From the NCBI GenBank assembly GCA_009720755.1, contig WNKV01000024.1, forward strand, positions 1 to 54,395: a stretch of DNA of 54,395 nt, written 5' to 3'. The position numbers and the translations under genes were made by a program. Below, one piece after another: positions 8,146-16,585 of this stretch (positions are counted from its first letter, which is position 1; every line of letters begins with the position of its first letter). This DNA comes from Rhodoplanes serenus (GTDB lineage Bacteria > Pseudomonadota > Alphaproteobacteria > Rhizobiales > Xanthobacteraceae). The notes beneath the pieces are model-generated. The model was given only the letters and a program-made list of their open reading frames with translations. It was not told the origin of the DNA and searched no databases.

Positions 8146-8720
8146 CGCGTCACCTCCTGATCGAGTGCGGCGAGCGTCTGGGCGTAGCTCTTCGGGTCGA
8201 TTCCCATCAGCGCGCAGGTCTCGCGCTGGCTACCGTCGAGCCCATCGGCGCCGGGCGCCGGATCGCGCCGGCCGCCGGTGCCGCCGTCGTGGATCGACGG
8301 CAGCGCCGCCAGCTCCGCCGCGACGCCTGCGGGATCCTTCATGTGCCGACTGATGTAGTGGTCGCGCAGCGGCTTGATCGGCTTGCCTGCCGCGATGGCG
8401 GCGTCGATCGCGCGCTCCGCCGCGTCGCGCGCGTGGGTCGACTGCATCGTCTGGATCTGCGTCTGAAGCTCGATGACCGTCTTGGCCAGCTCCGTCGTGC
8501 CCTTGGCGGCGGCGCCGAGCGCCTGGAGATGCACCACCAGCCGGTCCGGCGTCGCCTCGCCGGCGGCGGCGGCGGTGAGGCCGGCGGCCTGGGCGATGCG
8601 GCCGAGATCGGCGGCGTGGGTCGAGAGCGCGGTGCGGGCTGCGGTCGCGGCGGCGAGGATCGCGGCCTCGTCGGCATCCGCCGCGAGGCCGAGCGCCTCG
8701 CGCAGCTTGGTCAGGTCCAT
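8142..8720 (-). CDS. Internal in-frame scaffold protein (Mu gpZ-like), second start inside the protease gene
   Basis: An ATG at 8720 (MDLTKLREALGLAADADEA) is preceded by GGAG seven bases upstream and would give a 192-aa helical protein identical to the C-terminal half of the protease. In Mu the scaffold gpZ is made this way from inside gene I. The region is Ala/Gln/Glu-rich and predicted helical, as expected for a scaffold removed after assembly. Confidence 0.6.
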   Translation of the reverse strand: MDLTKLREALGLAADADEAAILAAATAARTALSTHAADLGRIAQAAGLTAAAAGEATPDRLVVHLQALGAAAKGTTELAKTVIELQTQIQTMQSTHARDAAERAIDAAIAAGKPIKPLRDHYISRHMKDPAGVAAELAALPSIHDGGTGGRRDPAPGADGLDGSQRETCALMGIDPKSYAQTLAALDQEVTR

Positions 8721-9182
8721 ATCGGAACTCCGGTGGTGGAGAGTGGCGAGGCGGAGGTTGGGATCGTTGGTGAGGCTGGCCCGCAGCAGCCGGACCACGC
8801 GACCACCGTCCCGCTCGGCCACGAAGGCCGGCGACAGGCCGCGATAGGCGTGATCGGTGACGAGCTGGGCGCCCGCCGCGGTCCACTCGACCCGACCCCA
8901 CAGGCCGTCGTCGCGCGCCTGCATCTCGACGATCCAGCCGCGCGCCGGGGCTGGCCGGCCCTGAGGTGCCGCCAGGTCGATCGCGTGGTTCTCGTCGACG
9001 GCGAGCTTGCCGGCCGCCATGCTCGCGGCGATCACGCCGGCGGCGTCGGCGAGCGTGTAGGGACCGCGGCCGTCGGCGCCGCGGAAGGTGCCGGCCGGCA
9101 GCAGATGCACCCACTCGGGCGCGGCGGCCGCCGAAGGGCCGGCGGGCAGCGCCGAAAAAAGATGGATGACGAGATCGGGCAT
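8142..9182 (-). CDS. Phage prohead protease with scaffold domain (Mu gpI-like)
   Basis: A 346-aa protein. The N-terminal ~150 residues match the Mu I protease: WVHLLPAGTFRGADGRGPYTL, then LAVDENHAIDLAAPQGRPAP carrying the conserved DENH that contains the likely catalytic His, and YRGLSPAF with the likely catalytic Ser. The C-terminal half is a helical scaffold with its own internal start. It cleaves and clears the scaffold during head maturation. The gene lies between gpG and the decoration/capsid genes. Confidence 0.9.
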   Translation of the reverse strand: MPDLVIHLFSALPAGPSAAAAPEWVHLLPAGTFRGADGRGPYTLADAAGVIAASMAAGKLAVDENHAIDLAAPQGRPAPARGWIVEMQARDDGLWGRVEWTAAGAQLVTDHAYRGLSPAFVAERDGGRVVRLLRASLTNDPNLRLATLHHRSSDMDLTKLREALGLAADADEAAILAAATAARTALSTHAADLGRIAQAAGLTAAAAGEATPDRLVVHLQALGAAAKGTTELAKTVIELQTQIQTMQSTHARDAAERAIDAAIAAGKPIKPLRDHYISRHMKDPAGVAAELAALPSIHDGGTGGRRDPAPGADGLDGSQRETCALMGIDPKSYAQTLAALDQEVTR

Positions 9183-9452
9183 GGGGCGCAGAATGGCGGC
9201 GCGCCCGAGATCGCGTCATGCCCGACGCCGCGGGCGTGACGCCCGCAAAGCCCTGATCGACGACGAGCCGCTACGGCGCCCGCTGGCGCGCGTGCCGGCC
9301 GAGGGCACCCGAGACCCGGATCGCGGTGCGGAGGCCCTTCCAGGGGCTTTTAAGGGCCTTCAAATCGGATCGTAACGCCGACCCGAGCAACGGGCGCCGC
9401 TCCACCTCTCCCCGCGAGCGGGGAGAGGTGAAGGAGGGAACGCACATGCTGA
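9183..9452. other. 270-bp gap between gpG and the protease gene
   Basis: No convincing gene is seen. It contains a family 1 palindromic repeat (9405-9428), an unusual find inside a tightly packed phage late operon where most neighbouring genes overlap. A late promoter for the head genes could lie here. Confidence 0.5.
9405..9428. repeat. Interspersed palindromic repeat, family 1 (copy b)
   Basis: CCTCTCCCCGC, 2-base loop, GCGGGGAGAGG: the same perfect hairpin found in host intergenic regions of this window, here inside the prophage. Confidence 0.75.
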
Positions 9453-9968
9453 TCACGGCTTGGCCATCCGCCGGTCGAGCGCGTCCGTGATGGTTTCGGC
9501 GATCGTCTGCTCGTCCGCCTTGGACACGCCGAGGAACGGCCGCGCGGGAATCGTGACCGAGCGCGCATGGACGACGCCAGAGGCGAGCCGGAACACCAGG
9601 TGGCTCGCCTCGCGCGGCTGGATCGTGGCGCCGAACTGATGGACGGCCGCGTAGATCTTGTTGGTGCCCACCTCGACCGAGCCAGGGCTCGCGCGGAACG
9701 TGATCGAGCCCATCAGGCCGCCGCGCATCGCGCTCTCGCGCAGGATGCCGGGCCCGCGCTTCGTCGGCGCGTAGTCGGGATTGAGCGCCGCCCACGGCTG
9801 ACCCTGCGGGTCGGTAGCGCTCTCGAATCGCTGGTGAGTGCCCTCGACCAGCCCGACACCGATCGCTCGCATCACCGGCGTGGTGTCGCCCATGGCGCGC
9901 CGCAGCGCGCCGAACGCCTTCAGGACGAGCTTGTCGTCGATCGTGGTTTCGAGTGTGGCGCCGGACAT
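9453..9968 (-). CDS. Phage virion morphogenesis protein (Mu gpG-like)
   Basis: A 171-aa protein of the phage virion morphogenesis family, needed for tail-head joining in Mu-like phages. Recognisable pieces are WAALNPDYAPTKRG with LRESAMRGGLMGSITF, then GTNKIYAAVHQFGATIQPRE, and the C-terminal IPARPFLGVSKADEQTI. The YAAVHQFG and ARPFLG motifs are the family hallmarks. It starts 6 bp after the small gene behind MuF. Confidence 0.9.
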   Translation of the reverse strand: MSGATLETTIDDKLVLKAFGALRRAMGDTTPVMRAIGVGLVEGTHQRFESATDPQGQPWAALNPDYAPTKRGPGILRESAMRGGLMGSITFRASPGSVEVGTNKIYAAVHQFGATIQPREASHLVFRLASGVVHARSVTIPARPFLGVSKADEQTIAETITDALDRRMAKP

Positions 9969-9974
9969 CGCCGG

Positions 9975-10334
9975 TCAGTAGACGGCGCCGCGCGCAACGT
10001 CCTCTAGAGCACGATGCGCCTCGTCGATCTCGGCCATCGTCAGAGCCGACCCGCGCGCGATGGCGCGCTCGATCAGGCCGGTCCTTACTTCACCCGTCAC
10101 ACCGAACGAGTCGAGACCGGCCGGCGCACCGAAGCACCACAGGTAACGCGCGTCCGGGCCATGCACGATCAGGTCGTCCACCTCCGCGAGATCGAGGGGA
10201 CGCGCGCGATCGATCGCCTCCCGCAGGATTCGGCCGATCCGTCCGTCGCCCGCGAACGCCGCGAACCGCACCATCTCGGCCTGCGCCGGCGGCAGGTCGA
10301 ACGTCGCGATATAGGCTTCGGTGATCTGCGACAC
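9975..10334 (-). CDS. Small unknown protein behind the MuF gene; candidate immunity protein
   Basis: A 119-aa soluble, acidic-leaning protein with no family I recognise. It has features such as RIGRILREAIDRARPLDLAE and a Cys-containing ARYLWCFGAP stretch, and no signal peptide. GTG 10334 was chosen; TTG 10340, with GGAG at good spacing, or an ATG at 10391 overlapping MuF are alternatives. Mu itself has no gene here between gpF and gpG. A small gene immediately behind a MuF protein with a toxin-like C terminus is where an immunity gene is expected. That role is inferred from position only. Confidence 0.6.
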   Translation of the reverse strand: MSQITEAYIATFDLPPAQAEMVRFAAFAGDGRIGRILREAIDRARPLDLAEVDDLIVHGPDARYLWCFGAPAGLDSFGVTGEVRTGLIERAIARGSALTMAEIDEAHRALEDVARGAVY

Positions 10335-10336
10335 CG

Positions 10337-11932
10337 TCAATAGGTCTCCAGCAGACGTTCCATTGCGCGCCCCAAGTCCGGCAGTAGCCATTCCATCACT
10401 CGCCGGTATACCGGCGCTCCCGTCCGCAGCGCGAAGGAGTTGGCGAACGTCTCGACCGCATGCCCAGCCGTGTAGTCGCCGGGCAGCGGCGGGAACAGAG
10501 TATAATACTCTGCCGTGTGTCCTGGAAGCCCATCGGCGTGTCCGCCGATCGCGTGACGTGTCACCGCATCCACCAGGTCCGACAGCATCACGGCGGCCGC
10601 TCGCGAGTCCGGCTTACCGGCGAGGTGGTGAAGCAGCTTCAGGGTCGACCGCACATCCCGCGCCGCCAGCGCCGCCGTGAGCGCCGGCGCGACCGCGTCG
10701 TCGGCCATGACCGCGATGTCGGCACGATCGAACGGCGAACCCACGGCGGACAGGACCCGGTCGATCGTATCGTCCAGGCGCCGGCCGGGCGGGATGGCCC
10801 GGAGCCGATCGGCCAGCGCGCCCGCGGTGCTCTGTGACCGAGTGACGTCGGCCACCAGGTCGGCACGGGTCTGCTCCATCACGGCGACCAACTGCTCGGA
10901 TGCGTAGCCGCTGCGCGACCTCGGGGCGCCCGGGTGGGTGGCATCGAGATGGTGTCCGAACTCGTGGCGCCAGGTGACGCGGCCGTCCGAGGTCGCCGGG
11001 TCCATCCCCGGCATGTGTATGCCGGCGGGGTCTCTGCGGCGATAATAGGGCGGCTTACCCGGCTCGTCCGGCAGTCGTTCGAGCGGCGGCGCTCGTGTGA
11101 TGGCGCGGATCGCGGTCTCATCCACCGCCTCGAATGCACGGCGCCAAGTCTCGGCATAGCCCGAGAGCAATGGCAGGGCCGGCGCGGCGACCGCGGGTTT
11201 GAGCGGCGGCACCTCGAAGGTGGCGTTCGCCGGAATCGAGACCGGCTCCGCTTTCCACGCCTGCCCCGGATTGTAGTCGAAGCTCGGGTCGATGCCCTTG
11301 GGCACCTGGTGGACCTCGCCGGTCTTCGGGTTGGTCCACTGATAGGTCTCGATCGGCGGCGCCTGGTCGGGCGCGCTCTTGCCCTGGCGGGCGAGGCCCC
11401 GGGCCGAGAGCGGACGGACCCGGCAGCCGCAGCGCCAGCCGTTGGGCGGCCAGTGCGTCGACCACCATGGATCGTCGGCGCGCAGGGTGAGGCCGTTCCA
11501 CGACAGGTGATTGAGCCGCGGGTGCAAGCTGCCGGAGTGCACGTACTGCCAGTACGGGTATTGCGCCAGCGTCTCGGGCTCGGTCGCCTGCGCCCAGCGG
11601 CCGGCCGAATAGGCCATCGACAGGTTGGTCTCGTAGATGATGCGCGAGCGCCAGCCCGGCGTGCCGGTGTGGGTCCAGCCGTGCTTGGCGACGATCTCCG
11701 GGAAGCGCTTGGCGAAGTCCTGGAGCGTCGTGCCCTGTTCCAGCGCCTTCGTGATCTCGACGCGGAAGTCGGCCACCAGGGCCTTGGTCGCGGCGCCGGC
11801 GACCGTGAAGGCGCGGGCGTTGGCCGCCTGCCACACGTCGGTCCAGTGCTCCGACGTCGCATTCACCTTCTGGCCGAAGAAGCCGATCGCCTCGGCGAAG
11901 GGCAGCGACAGCGCCGAGACGGTGGTCGGCAC
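10337..11932 (-). CDS. MuF head morphogenesis protein fused to a zincin-like C-terminal domain (candidate MuF polymorphic toxin)
   Basis: A 531-aa protein. Residues ~55-180 are a typical Phage_Mu_F domain, ending in HPRLNHLSWNGLTL, PPNGWRCGCRVRPLSARGL with the conserved Cys pair. After a linker (~181-265) comes a different C-terminal domain with WRHEFGHHLD (HEXXH at 323-327) and, about 165 residues later, VETFANSFA (E494). HEXXH plus a downstream Glu in an E-x-F-A-x-x-F-A setting is the zinc site pattern of zincin proteases, including the anthrax lethal-factor-like group. MuF proteins with C-terminal toxin domains are a described class of temperate-phage polymorphic toxins. The GTG start lies 6 bp after the portal stop. 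Confidence 0.85.
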   Translation of the reverse strand: MPTTVSALSLPFAEAIGFFGQKVNATSEHWTDVWQAANARAFTVAGAATKALVADFRVEITKALEQGTTLQDFAKRFPEIVAKHGWTHTGTPGWRSRIIYETNLSMAYSAGRWAQATEPETLAQYPYWQYVHSGSLHPRLNHLSWNGLTLRADDPWWSTHWPPNGWRCGCRVRPLSARGLARQGKSAPDQAPPIETYQWTNPKTGEVHQVPKGIDPSFDYNPGQAWKAEPVSIPANATFEVPPLKPAVAAPALPLLSGYAETWRRAFEAVDETAIRAITRAPPLERLPDEPGKPPYYRRRDPAGIHMPGMDPATSDGRVTWRHEFGHHLDATHPGAPRSRSGYASEQLVAVMEQTRADLVADVTRSQSTAGALADRLRAIPPGRRLDDTIDRVLSAVGSPFDRADIAVMADDAVAPALTAALAARDVRSTLKLLHHLAGKPDSRAAAVMLSDLVDAVTRHAIGGHADGLPGHTAEYYTLFPPLPGDYTAGHAVETFANSFALRTGAPVYRRVMEWLLPDLGRAMERLLETY

Positions 11933-11938
11933 GGTGCG

Positions 11939-13543
11939 CTACTCCCCCTCGATCTCGTCGAGCAGCGCCGCCTGGCCGGCGAGATGCGCCAGCGCCATGC
12001 CGCGGGTCATCGCCTCGGCGAGCGCAGCCGGATCGAGATCGAGCGCGGCGAGGCGATCGGCGAGGTCGCGCAGATCGGTCGCGCTGTCGAACGCGGCGCG
12101 GATCTGGTCGGTCAGCCCGGCCATGGCGCCGGCGGCGTCGCGGGCGACGCGCTCGGTGAGGCGCTCGACATGATCGGGATCCGCCTGCACGGCATGACGC
12201 GCGATCACCAGGCGGGCGGCGTTGAGGGAGGGCGCGGGCGGTGCGCTGTCCACTCCAGATCGGGTAGCATGCCCGACCTGGGGTGAGGGCCGCCCACCGA
12301 TCACCTCGGCGCCCTTCGCAGGCTCCTCGAAGCCGAGGCGGTCGCGCATTTGGCTCGCCTCGACGGTGAGGCCCAGCGGACCGAGGTCCTTCAGAGCCGT
12401 GATCACGGTCGCGAGCGGCACCTCGTCGGGCCGCCCGATGACGATGCGCGGATATCGGGCCTGCGGACCGAAGTTGAACGCGACGAGATGCGGCACGAGC
12501 TGGCGGGTCAGCGTCGCCGAGACGAGCTTGGCATCCGACCGCTCCAGGTCCTCCTGGACCAGCCGGTGCTCCTGCCCGACCGCGTGCCCGCCCGCGATCG
12601 CGTCGGTGGTGGCGGTCTGGCCCAGCACGAGCTTGGAGATCTGGCGATCGAGCCAGTCGGCGCGCGACGAGTAGATCTGCCCGGCCGCCGCGCCCTCGCT
12701 GCGCTTCGGCTCGGGGAACTCGATCGTCATGCCGTCCGGGATGATGGCGGCGCAGTCCCCGGCGATGTTGGCGACCGCGCGATACAGGACATCCCGCTCG
12801 GCGTCGCTGGCGTTGGGGTGGTACTTGCCCAGCCTGATGGGCATTCCGAAATTCTGCACGAAGATCGCCCAGTCCTTGAGGCTGAACGCCTTGTACATCC
12901 AGGCCCACGACGCGACGCGGGCGATGCCGGAGCGGATCGTCAGGCCGGATTTGCTGGGATGCCGGTGAATGATGAACTTGTGGCCCGCTAACGGCTCCAG
13001 TCCCACGATCTCGCGCAGCATCGGCGTGTCGGTGTCGGTCGGGTCCAGCTCGAACCACCGCTGCGGCCGGTAGAGCAGCGCCCTCGGCAGCACGGCGTCC
13101 GGCTGCGAGTCCCACTCGATCTCCAGAATGGAGAAACCCTTGCCGATCGCGTCGAGCAGGTCGAACAGCGCGGCGTCGAGCACGCCCGACCGCAGCCAGT
13201 CGCGCACGAAATCGGCGTGCCGGACATGCTCGGCATCGTCGCTCGCCGCCTCGACCGTGACGGGGAGCTGCGCCACCTGGCGCCGCCGGGTGCCGAGCAC
13301 CGCGGCGTAATGCAGGTCGCGCTCCTCGATGTCCTCGGCGAGCTCCATGTAGGCGAGGACGTCGCCGGACGCCGCGGCCCGGTGGATCGCGGCGAGCCGC
13401 GACGGCGTCAGCCCCTCGGCCGGGTGGCCGGAGATCGGCGAGCGCACGCCGGTGAGCGAGGGGCCGGCCCGCGGCGGCCCGAACAGCGCGTCGAGGTCGA
13501 TCCGCTCGCCATCCGGGCCGAGGATCGTGGACAGCCGCGGCAT
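11939..13543 (-). CDS. Phage portal protein (DUF935, Mu gp29-like)
   Basis: A 534-aa protein with the DUF935 portal features: an N-terminal segment naming the PISGHPAEGLTPSRLAAI motif, DLHYAAVLGTRRRQVAQLPV near residue 80, FSILEIEWDSQ near 140, and the well conserved KDWAIFVQNFGMPIRLGKY region near 225. It forms the dodecameric DNA entry ring. The ATG overlaps the terminase stop (TGATG). It is followed by MuF, as in Mu. Confidence 0.93.
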   Translation of the reverse strand: MPRLSTILGPDGERIDLDALFGPPRAGPSLTGVRSPISGHPAEGLTPSRLAAIHRAAASGDVLAYMELAEDIEERDLHYAAVLGTRRRQVAQLPVTVEAASDDAEHVRHADFVRDWLRSGVLDAALFDLLDAIGKGFSILEIEWDSQPDAVLPRALLYRPQRWFELDPTDTDTPMLREIVGLEPLAGHKFIIHRHPSKSGLTIRSGIARVASWAWMYKAFSLKDWAIFVQNFGMPIRLGKYHPNASDAERDVLYRAVANIAGDCAAIIPDGMTIEFPEPKRSEGAAAGQIYSSRADWLDRQISKLVLGQTATTDAIAGGHAVGQEHRLVQEDLERSDAKLVSATLTRQLVPHLVAFNFGPQARYPRIVIGRPDEVPLATVITALKDLGPLGLTVEASQMRDRLGFEEPAKGAEVIGGRPSPQVGHATRSGVDSAPPAPSLNAARLVIARHAVQADPDHVERLTERVARDAAGAMAGLTDQIRAAFDSATDLRDLADRLAALDLDPAALAEAMTRGMALAHLAGQAALLDEIEGE

Positions 13544-15186
13544 CAGAGCCTCCCTCTCACGTCGCGCGGCCGCACGCTCGGCCGGTCGTCGGCGTCGGCA
13601 TACATCCACGAGTCCGCCGCCGCCTCGCCGAGCGCGCGGGGCGCTGCGACCACGGCGCGATAGCCGTACTCGATCACGCCGGCGTCCATCGCGGCGTTGG
13701 CCAGCGCGAGCGCGACCGCGACGTCGCCGTGGCGCTGGCCGCCGTCGGCGCCGGTCGTGCGGGCGTCGTCCGGCACCTTGGGGATGCCGCGCACCATCTG
13801 GATCTGCCGGAGATCGGCCTTCACATCGGCGTCGCGGGGCAACGAGATCGTGCGGTCCTCGAAGCGCGCCTTCAGTGGCGGCATCGCGGCCAGGTACCAC
13901 GGCTGCGACAGCATCACGGCTTCGATCGCCAGCGGGCCATAGCGCTGCCGCGCGAACTCCGCGATCGCCTGGCCGTTGCCTCTGGCGTCGTGCTTGCCGG
14001 CACCGAACCGCGGCAGCCGGTCGGCGATGTGGAAAAGGACGCGCTCCTGCTCGCGGAACGGCACGTTGCGCAGCTCGACCAGGAACGGCACCGCGCGCAC
14101 CAGGTCGCGCCGCTCGGCCATCGGGGCGAGCACGGACAGGTCGCCCGAGCGGCCGAAGTCGAACCCGTAGGCGTGGCGCAGCCGGGCGTCGAGCGACCGC
14201 AACACGGGCTCGACATGCTCCTCCAGCCAGTCGTCCACGTAGGACGCGCGCTCGTGATCGGCCCGCAGCTCGAAGCCCCGCGGGCAGGTGAGCCGCAGCA
14301 CCGGCGCCTCGGCCGTCATGCACGCCTCGATCAGCGCGCCGGTGAGATAGACGCCGGAGCCCTGCGCCGGGATGCAGTCCAGCTCCTCGGCGGCGCCCGA
14401 GCCGTAGAAGCCGCGGATGTCCGCGCGGAACTTCGCCTCGGCCTCGGGCGCCCACGGCTTGCCACCGACCAGGCAGATGCGCTGATAGAGGCCCTGTTCG
14501 AGCGCCTCGTCGAACGTGCAGCGGACCACCTCGCCCGGCCGGCGCGTCTCGCGGATCTCCTGGATCAGCGTGTTGAACGGGTTGTCGATACCGTTGTGGG
14601 TGCTGATGACGAGCACCTTGCCGCCCCAGATCAGCAGCGCGATCGCTGCTTTCAACAGCTCGTCGGCGTCGTCATGGAAGGCGAACTCGTCCAGGATCAC
14701 ATAGCCCTGGCGGCCGCGCAGCGACCGCGGGCGAGACGACAAGGCGACGATCTCGAAGCCCGAAGCGAAGCTGATGCGGAACGCCTGGATGGCGCGGTCG
14801 GCGCCGCGCTCGTCGGTCTCCCGGAACAAAAACTCCTGCACGGCCGAGCAGGCCGGCGAGAAGGCGCGGGCCCACATGGCGCAGCAGTCGACGAACTCCC
14901 GCGCCATGTCGAGATTGTAGCCGAGATAGAGCACGTCCATGCCGCCGGCCGACTTGGCGGCACCGGCGGTCAGCACCGCGTCCGCCCCGATCCCCCAGGT
15001 CGCCCCGATCCGGCGGCTCTTGTCGACGACGACGAGCTGCGTGCGCGCCGTCGCGGCGAGCAGCGCGCGCTGATACGGCAGCAGCACGGCCGGCAGGCTC
15101 TCGCCGACGAGCGCCGGCGGCAGCCCGGACAGCATCTCGTGCCGGTGCCGCGCCCAGTCCTCGGCGGTGACCAGGGTGTCCGTCAT
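13543..15186 (-). CDS. Terminase large subunit (Mu gp28-like)
   Basis: A 547-aa DNA-packaging motor. The ATPase domain has a Walker A-like KSRRIGATWG (about 55-64), Walker B YVILDEFAF (about 162-170) and the coupling motif ISTHNG (about 194-199). The nuclease domain begins near HAYGFDFGRSGDLSV with conserved Asp residues. It packages DNA into proheads; Mu-type enzymes cut outside the integrated genome to fill the head. It starts after a 136-bp gap behind the small subunit. Confidence 0.93.
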   Translation of the reverse strand: MTDTLVTAEDWARHRHEMLSGLPPALVGESLPAVLLPYQRALLAATARTQLVVVDKSRRIGATWGIGADAVLTAGAAKSAGGMDVLYLGYNLDMAREFVDCCAMWARAFSPACSAVQEFLFRETDERGADRAIQAFRISFASGFEIVALSSRPRSLRGRQGYVILDEFAFHDDADELLKAAIALLIWGGKVLVISTHNGIDNPFNTLIQEIRETRRPGEVVRCTFDEALEQGLYQRICLVGGKPWAPEAEAKFRADIRGFYGSGAAEELDCIPAQGSGVYLTGALIEACMTAEAPVLRLTCPRGFELRADHERASYVDDWLEEHVEPVLRSLDARLRHAYGFDFGRSGDLSVLAPMAERRDLVRAVPFLVELRNVPFREQERVLFHIADRLPRFGAGKHDARGNGQAIAEFARQRYGPLAIEAVMLSQPWYLAAMPPLKARFEDRTISLPRDADVKADLRQIQMVRGIPKVPDDARTTGADGGQRHGDVAVALALANAAMDAGVIEYGYRAVVAAPRALGEAAADSWMYADADDRPSVRPRDVRGRL

Positions 15187-15322
15187 GGCCGCTCCCCGAT
15201 GCCGCCGGAGGAGCCGCGTAGAAGGGGCTTGAAAGGCCGTGGAAGGGGGCGCCGGAGCGCGCCCGAGCCTCGGGGGCTGCGGCACGCCGCGCGCGCCACG
15301 GGGCTCCTGGCGGGTCGGCCCG

Positions 15323-15955
15323 TCACGGCGCCGCCTCGCCGGCACCGGACGCCGCCGGCGGCGACGCCGTGACGCCGAGGATGCGCGCCTTGATCTGCTC
15401 GACCACGTCGGCCGAGAGGCCCTCCTGCTTCGCCACCGCATCGACCGTCTTGGCCGTCTTGGCGCGCCACTCCGCCTCCAGCTTCACGCGGGTGTCGGAC
15501 GAGATCCGCTTGGCCTTTTCGGCGTGCTCCAGCGCGCGGCCGGTGAACATCAGCATCTGGGCGGTCGAGCCATCGGCCTCCAGCTCGCCGGCGTTGGACA
15601 GCATCTCGTGCGCCAGCATCTTGATGCTCTCGGACACCAGGAGCGTGAGCGAGTCGTCGCCGGCCTCCTCCAGCTTCGGGGCGAGGACCGCGGCGATCTC
15701 CTTCGCCTCCTCCAGGCGACGGCCGAGCACCGACAGCCGCATGCTCGCCCGGTTGAAGGCGCTGCGCGACACCTGCGGCGGGTCCATGACTCCGTTGGTG
15801 AGGGCCGCGGCGCGCAGCCGGCCGTTGAATTCCTCCAGGATGTCGAGCTGCGTGCGCTCCCGCTTCTTCAGCTCCTGGAACGCCCACAGCTTCGCCTCGT
15901 CTGCCCAGGCGGGCAGACGGTCGAGCCCGGAGATCTGGCCGCGCCCCGGAGCCAT
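15323..15955 (-). CDS. DUF3486 family protein, probable small terminase (Mu gp27-like)
   Basis: A 210-aa helical protein. The SGLDRLP-type start, MDPPQVSRSAFNRASMRL near residue 58 and a long helical region fit DUF3486/Mu gp27, considered the DNA-recognition (small) terminase subunit. The last ~15 residues are Pro/Ala-rich. The order gp25, gp26, gp27, gp28 is preserved. The start is 1 bp after the gp26-like stop. Confidence 0.8.
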   Translation of the reverse strand: MAPGRGQISGLDRLPAWADEAKLWAFQELKKRERTQLDILEEFNGRLRAAALTNGVMDPPQVSRSAFNRASMRLSVLGRRLEEAKEIAAVLAPKLEEAGDDSLTLLVSESIKMLAHEMLSNAGELEADGSTAQMLMFTGRALEHAEKAKRISSDTRVKLEAEWRAKTAKTVDAVAKQEGLSADVVEQIKARILGVTASPPAASGAGEAAP

Positions 15956-15956
15956 G

Positions 15957-16259
15957 TCAGGCCCCGGGCAGCGACGGGCGCTTGACGCCCTCGATCACCA
16001 GCAGCCGATCGATGTGCGCCTGACCCTTCTCGGTGAGAGATGCGACCTTCACGCTGCCGGCGTCGACGACCGTGACGGCGCCCATCTCGGCCAGATAGGC
16101 CAGCTCGTCATGCACCCACGGCCGTGGCTTGGCGATGCCGAAGGTCTGGAGTTGCAGCCGCAGCAGCTCGCTGTTCAGCCGGCCGTCGACCTGGGCGGCG
16201 AGCGTGCGCAGCAGGATCAACCGCGCCTCCTCGCGGATCATGCGGTCCATGGTGCTCAT
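15957..16259 (-). CDS. Mu gp26-like phage protein
   Basis: A 100-aa protein with a winged-helix look: MIREEARLILLRTLAAQVDG, then ELLRLQLQTFGIAKPRPWVH and a LTEKGQAHIDRLLVIEGVKR end. The pattern matches the small phage proteins located between DUF2730 and DUF3486 in Mu-like phages. Function is unknown, possibly DNA binding in packaging. It overlaps the DUF2730 stop by 4 bp. Confidence 0.75.
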   Translation of the reverse strand: MSTMDRMIREEARLILLRTLAAQVDGRLNSELLRLQLQTFGIAKPRPWVHDELAYLAEMGAVTVVDAGSVKVASLTEKGQAHIDRLLVIEGVKRPSLPGA

Positions 16260-16585
16260 CGGCGGCTGCGCCCCTCTTCGATCAGCACGTCTTGCAGTCG
16301 GTCCGAGATGGCAGCGATGGGGCGCATCCGCTCGGCCAGCACCTCCAGGTCGCCCTGCATCTTGGTCAAGCTCAGCTCGAGCCGATGGGTGGTCTCACGG
16401 TCCGGCATGTGCTCCAGCACCTCCTCGATCCGGATCAGCCGGTCCTCGCCGGCATCGACCCGCCGCACCACGGCGGTGAGCTGGTCGGCATTGGCCTTGC
16501 GCCTCGATTGGATGATCGACCAGGCACCGAGCGCCAGCGCGACGGCCGGACCAGCGAACGCCACGACGTACTGCTCGCTCGTCAT
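16256..16585 (-). CDS. DUF2730 family phage protein (Mu gp25-like)
   Basis: A 109-aa protein with one N-terminal transmembrane helix (residues ~5-24) followed by a charged coiled coil containing RLELSLTKMQGDLEVLAERM. This is the DUF2730 layout. It sits directly after the spanin genes and overlaps the Rz1-like stop (ATGA). Membrane location suggests a link with lysis or entry, but the function is unknown. Confidence 0.78.
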   Translation of the reverse strand: MTSEQYVVAFAGPAVALALGAWSIIQSRRKANADQLTAVVRRVDAGEDRLIRIEEVLEHMPDRETTHRLELSLTKMQGDLEVLAERMRPIAAISDRLQDVLIEEGRSRR

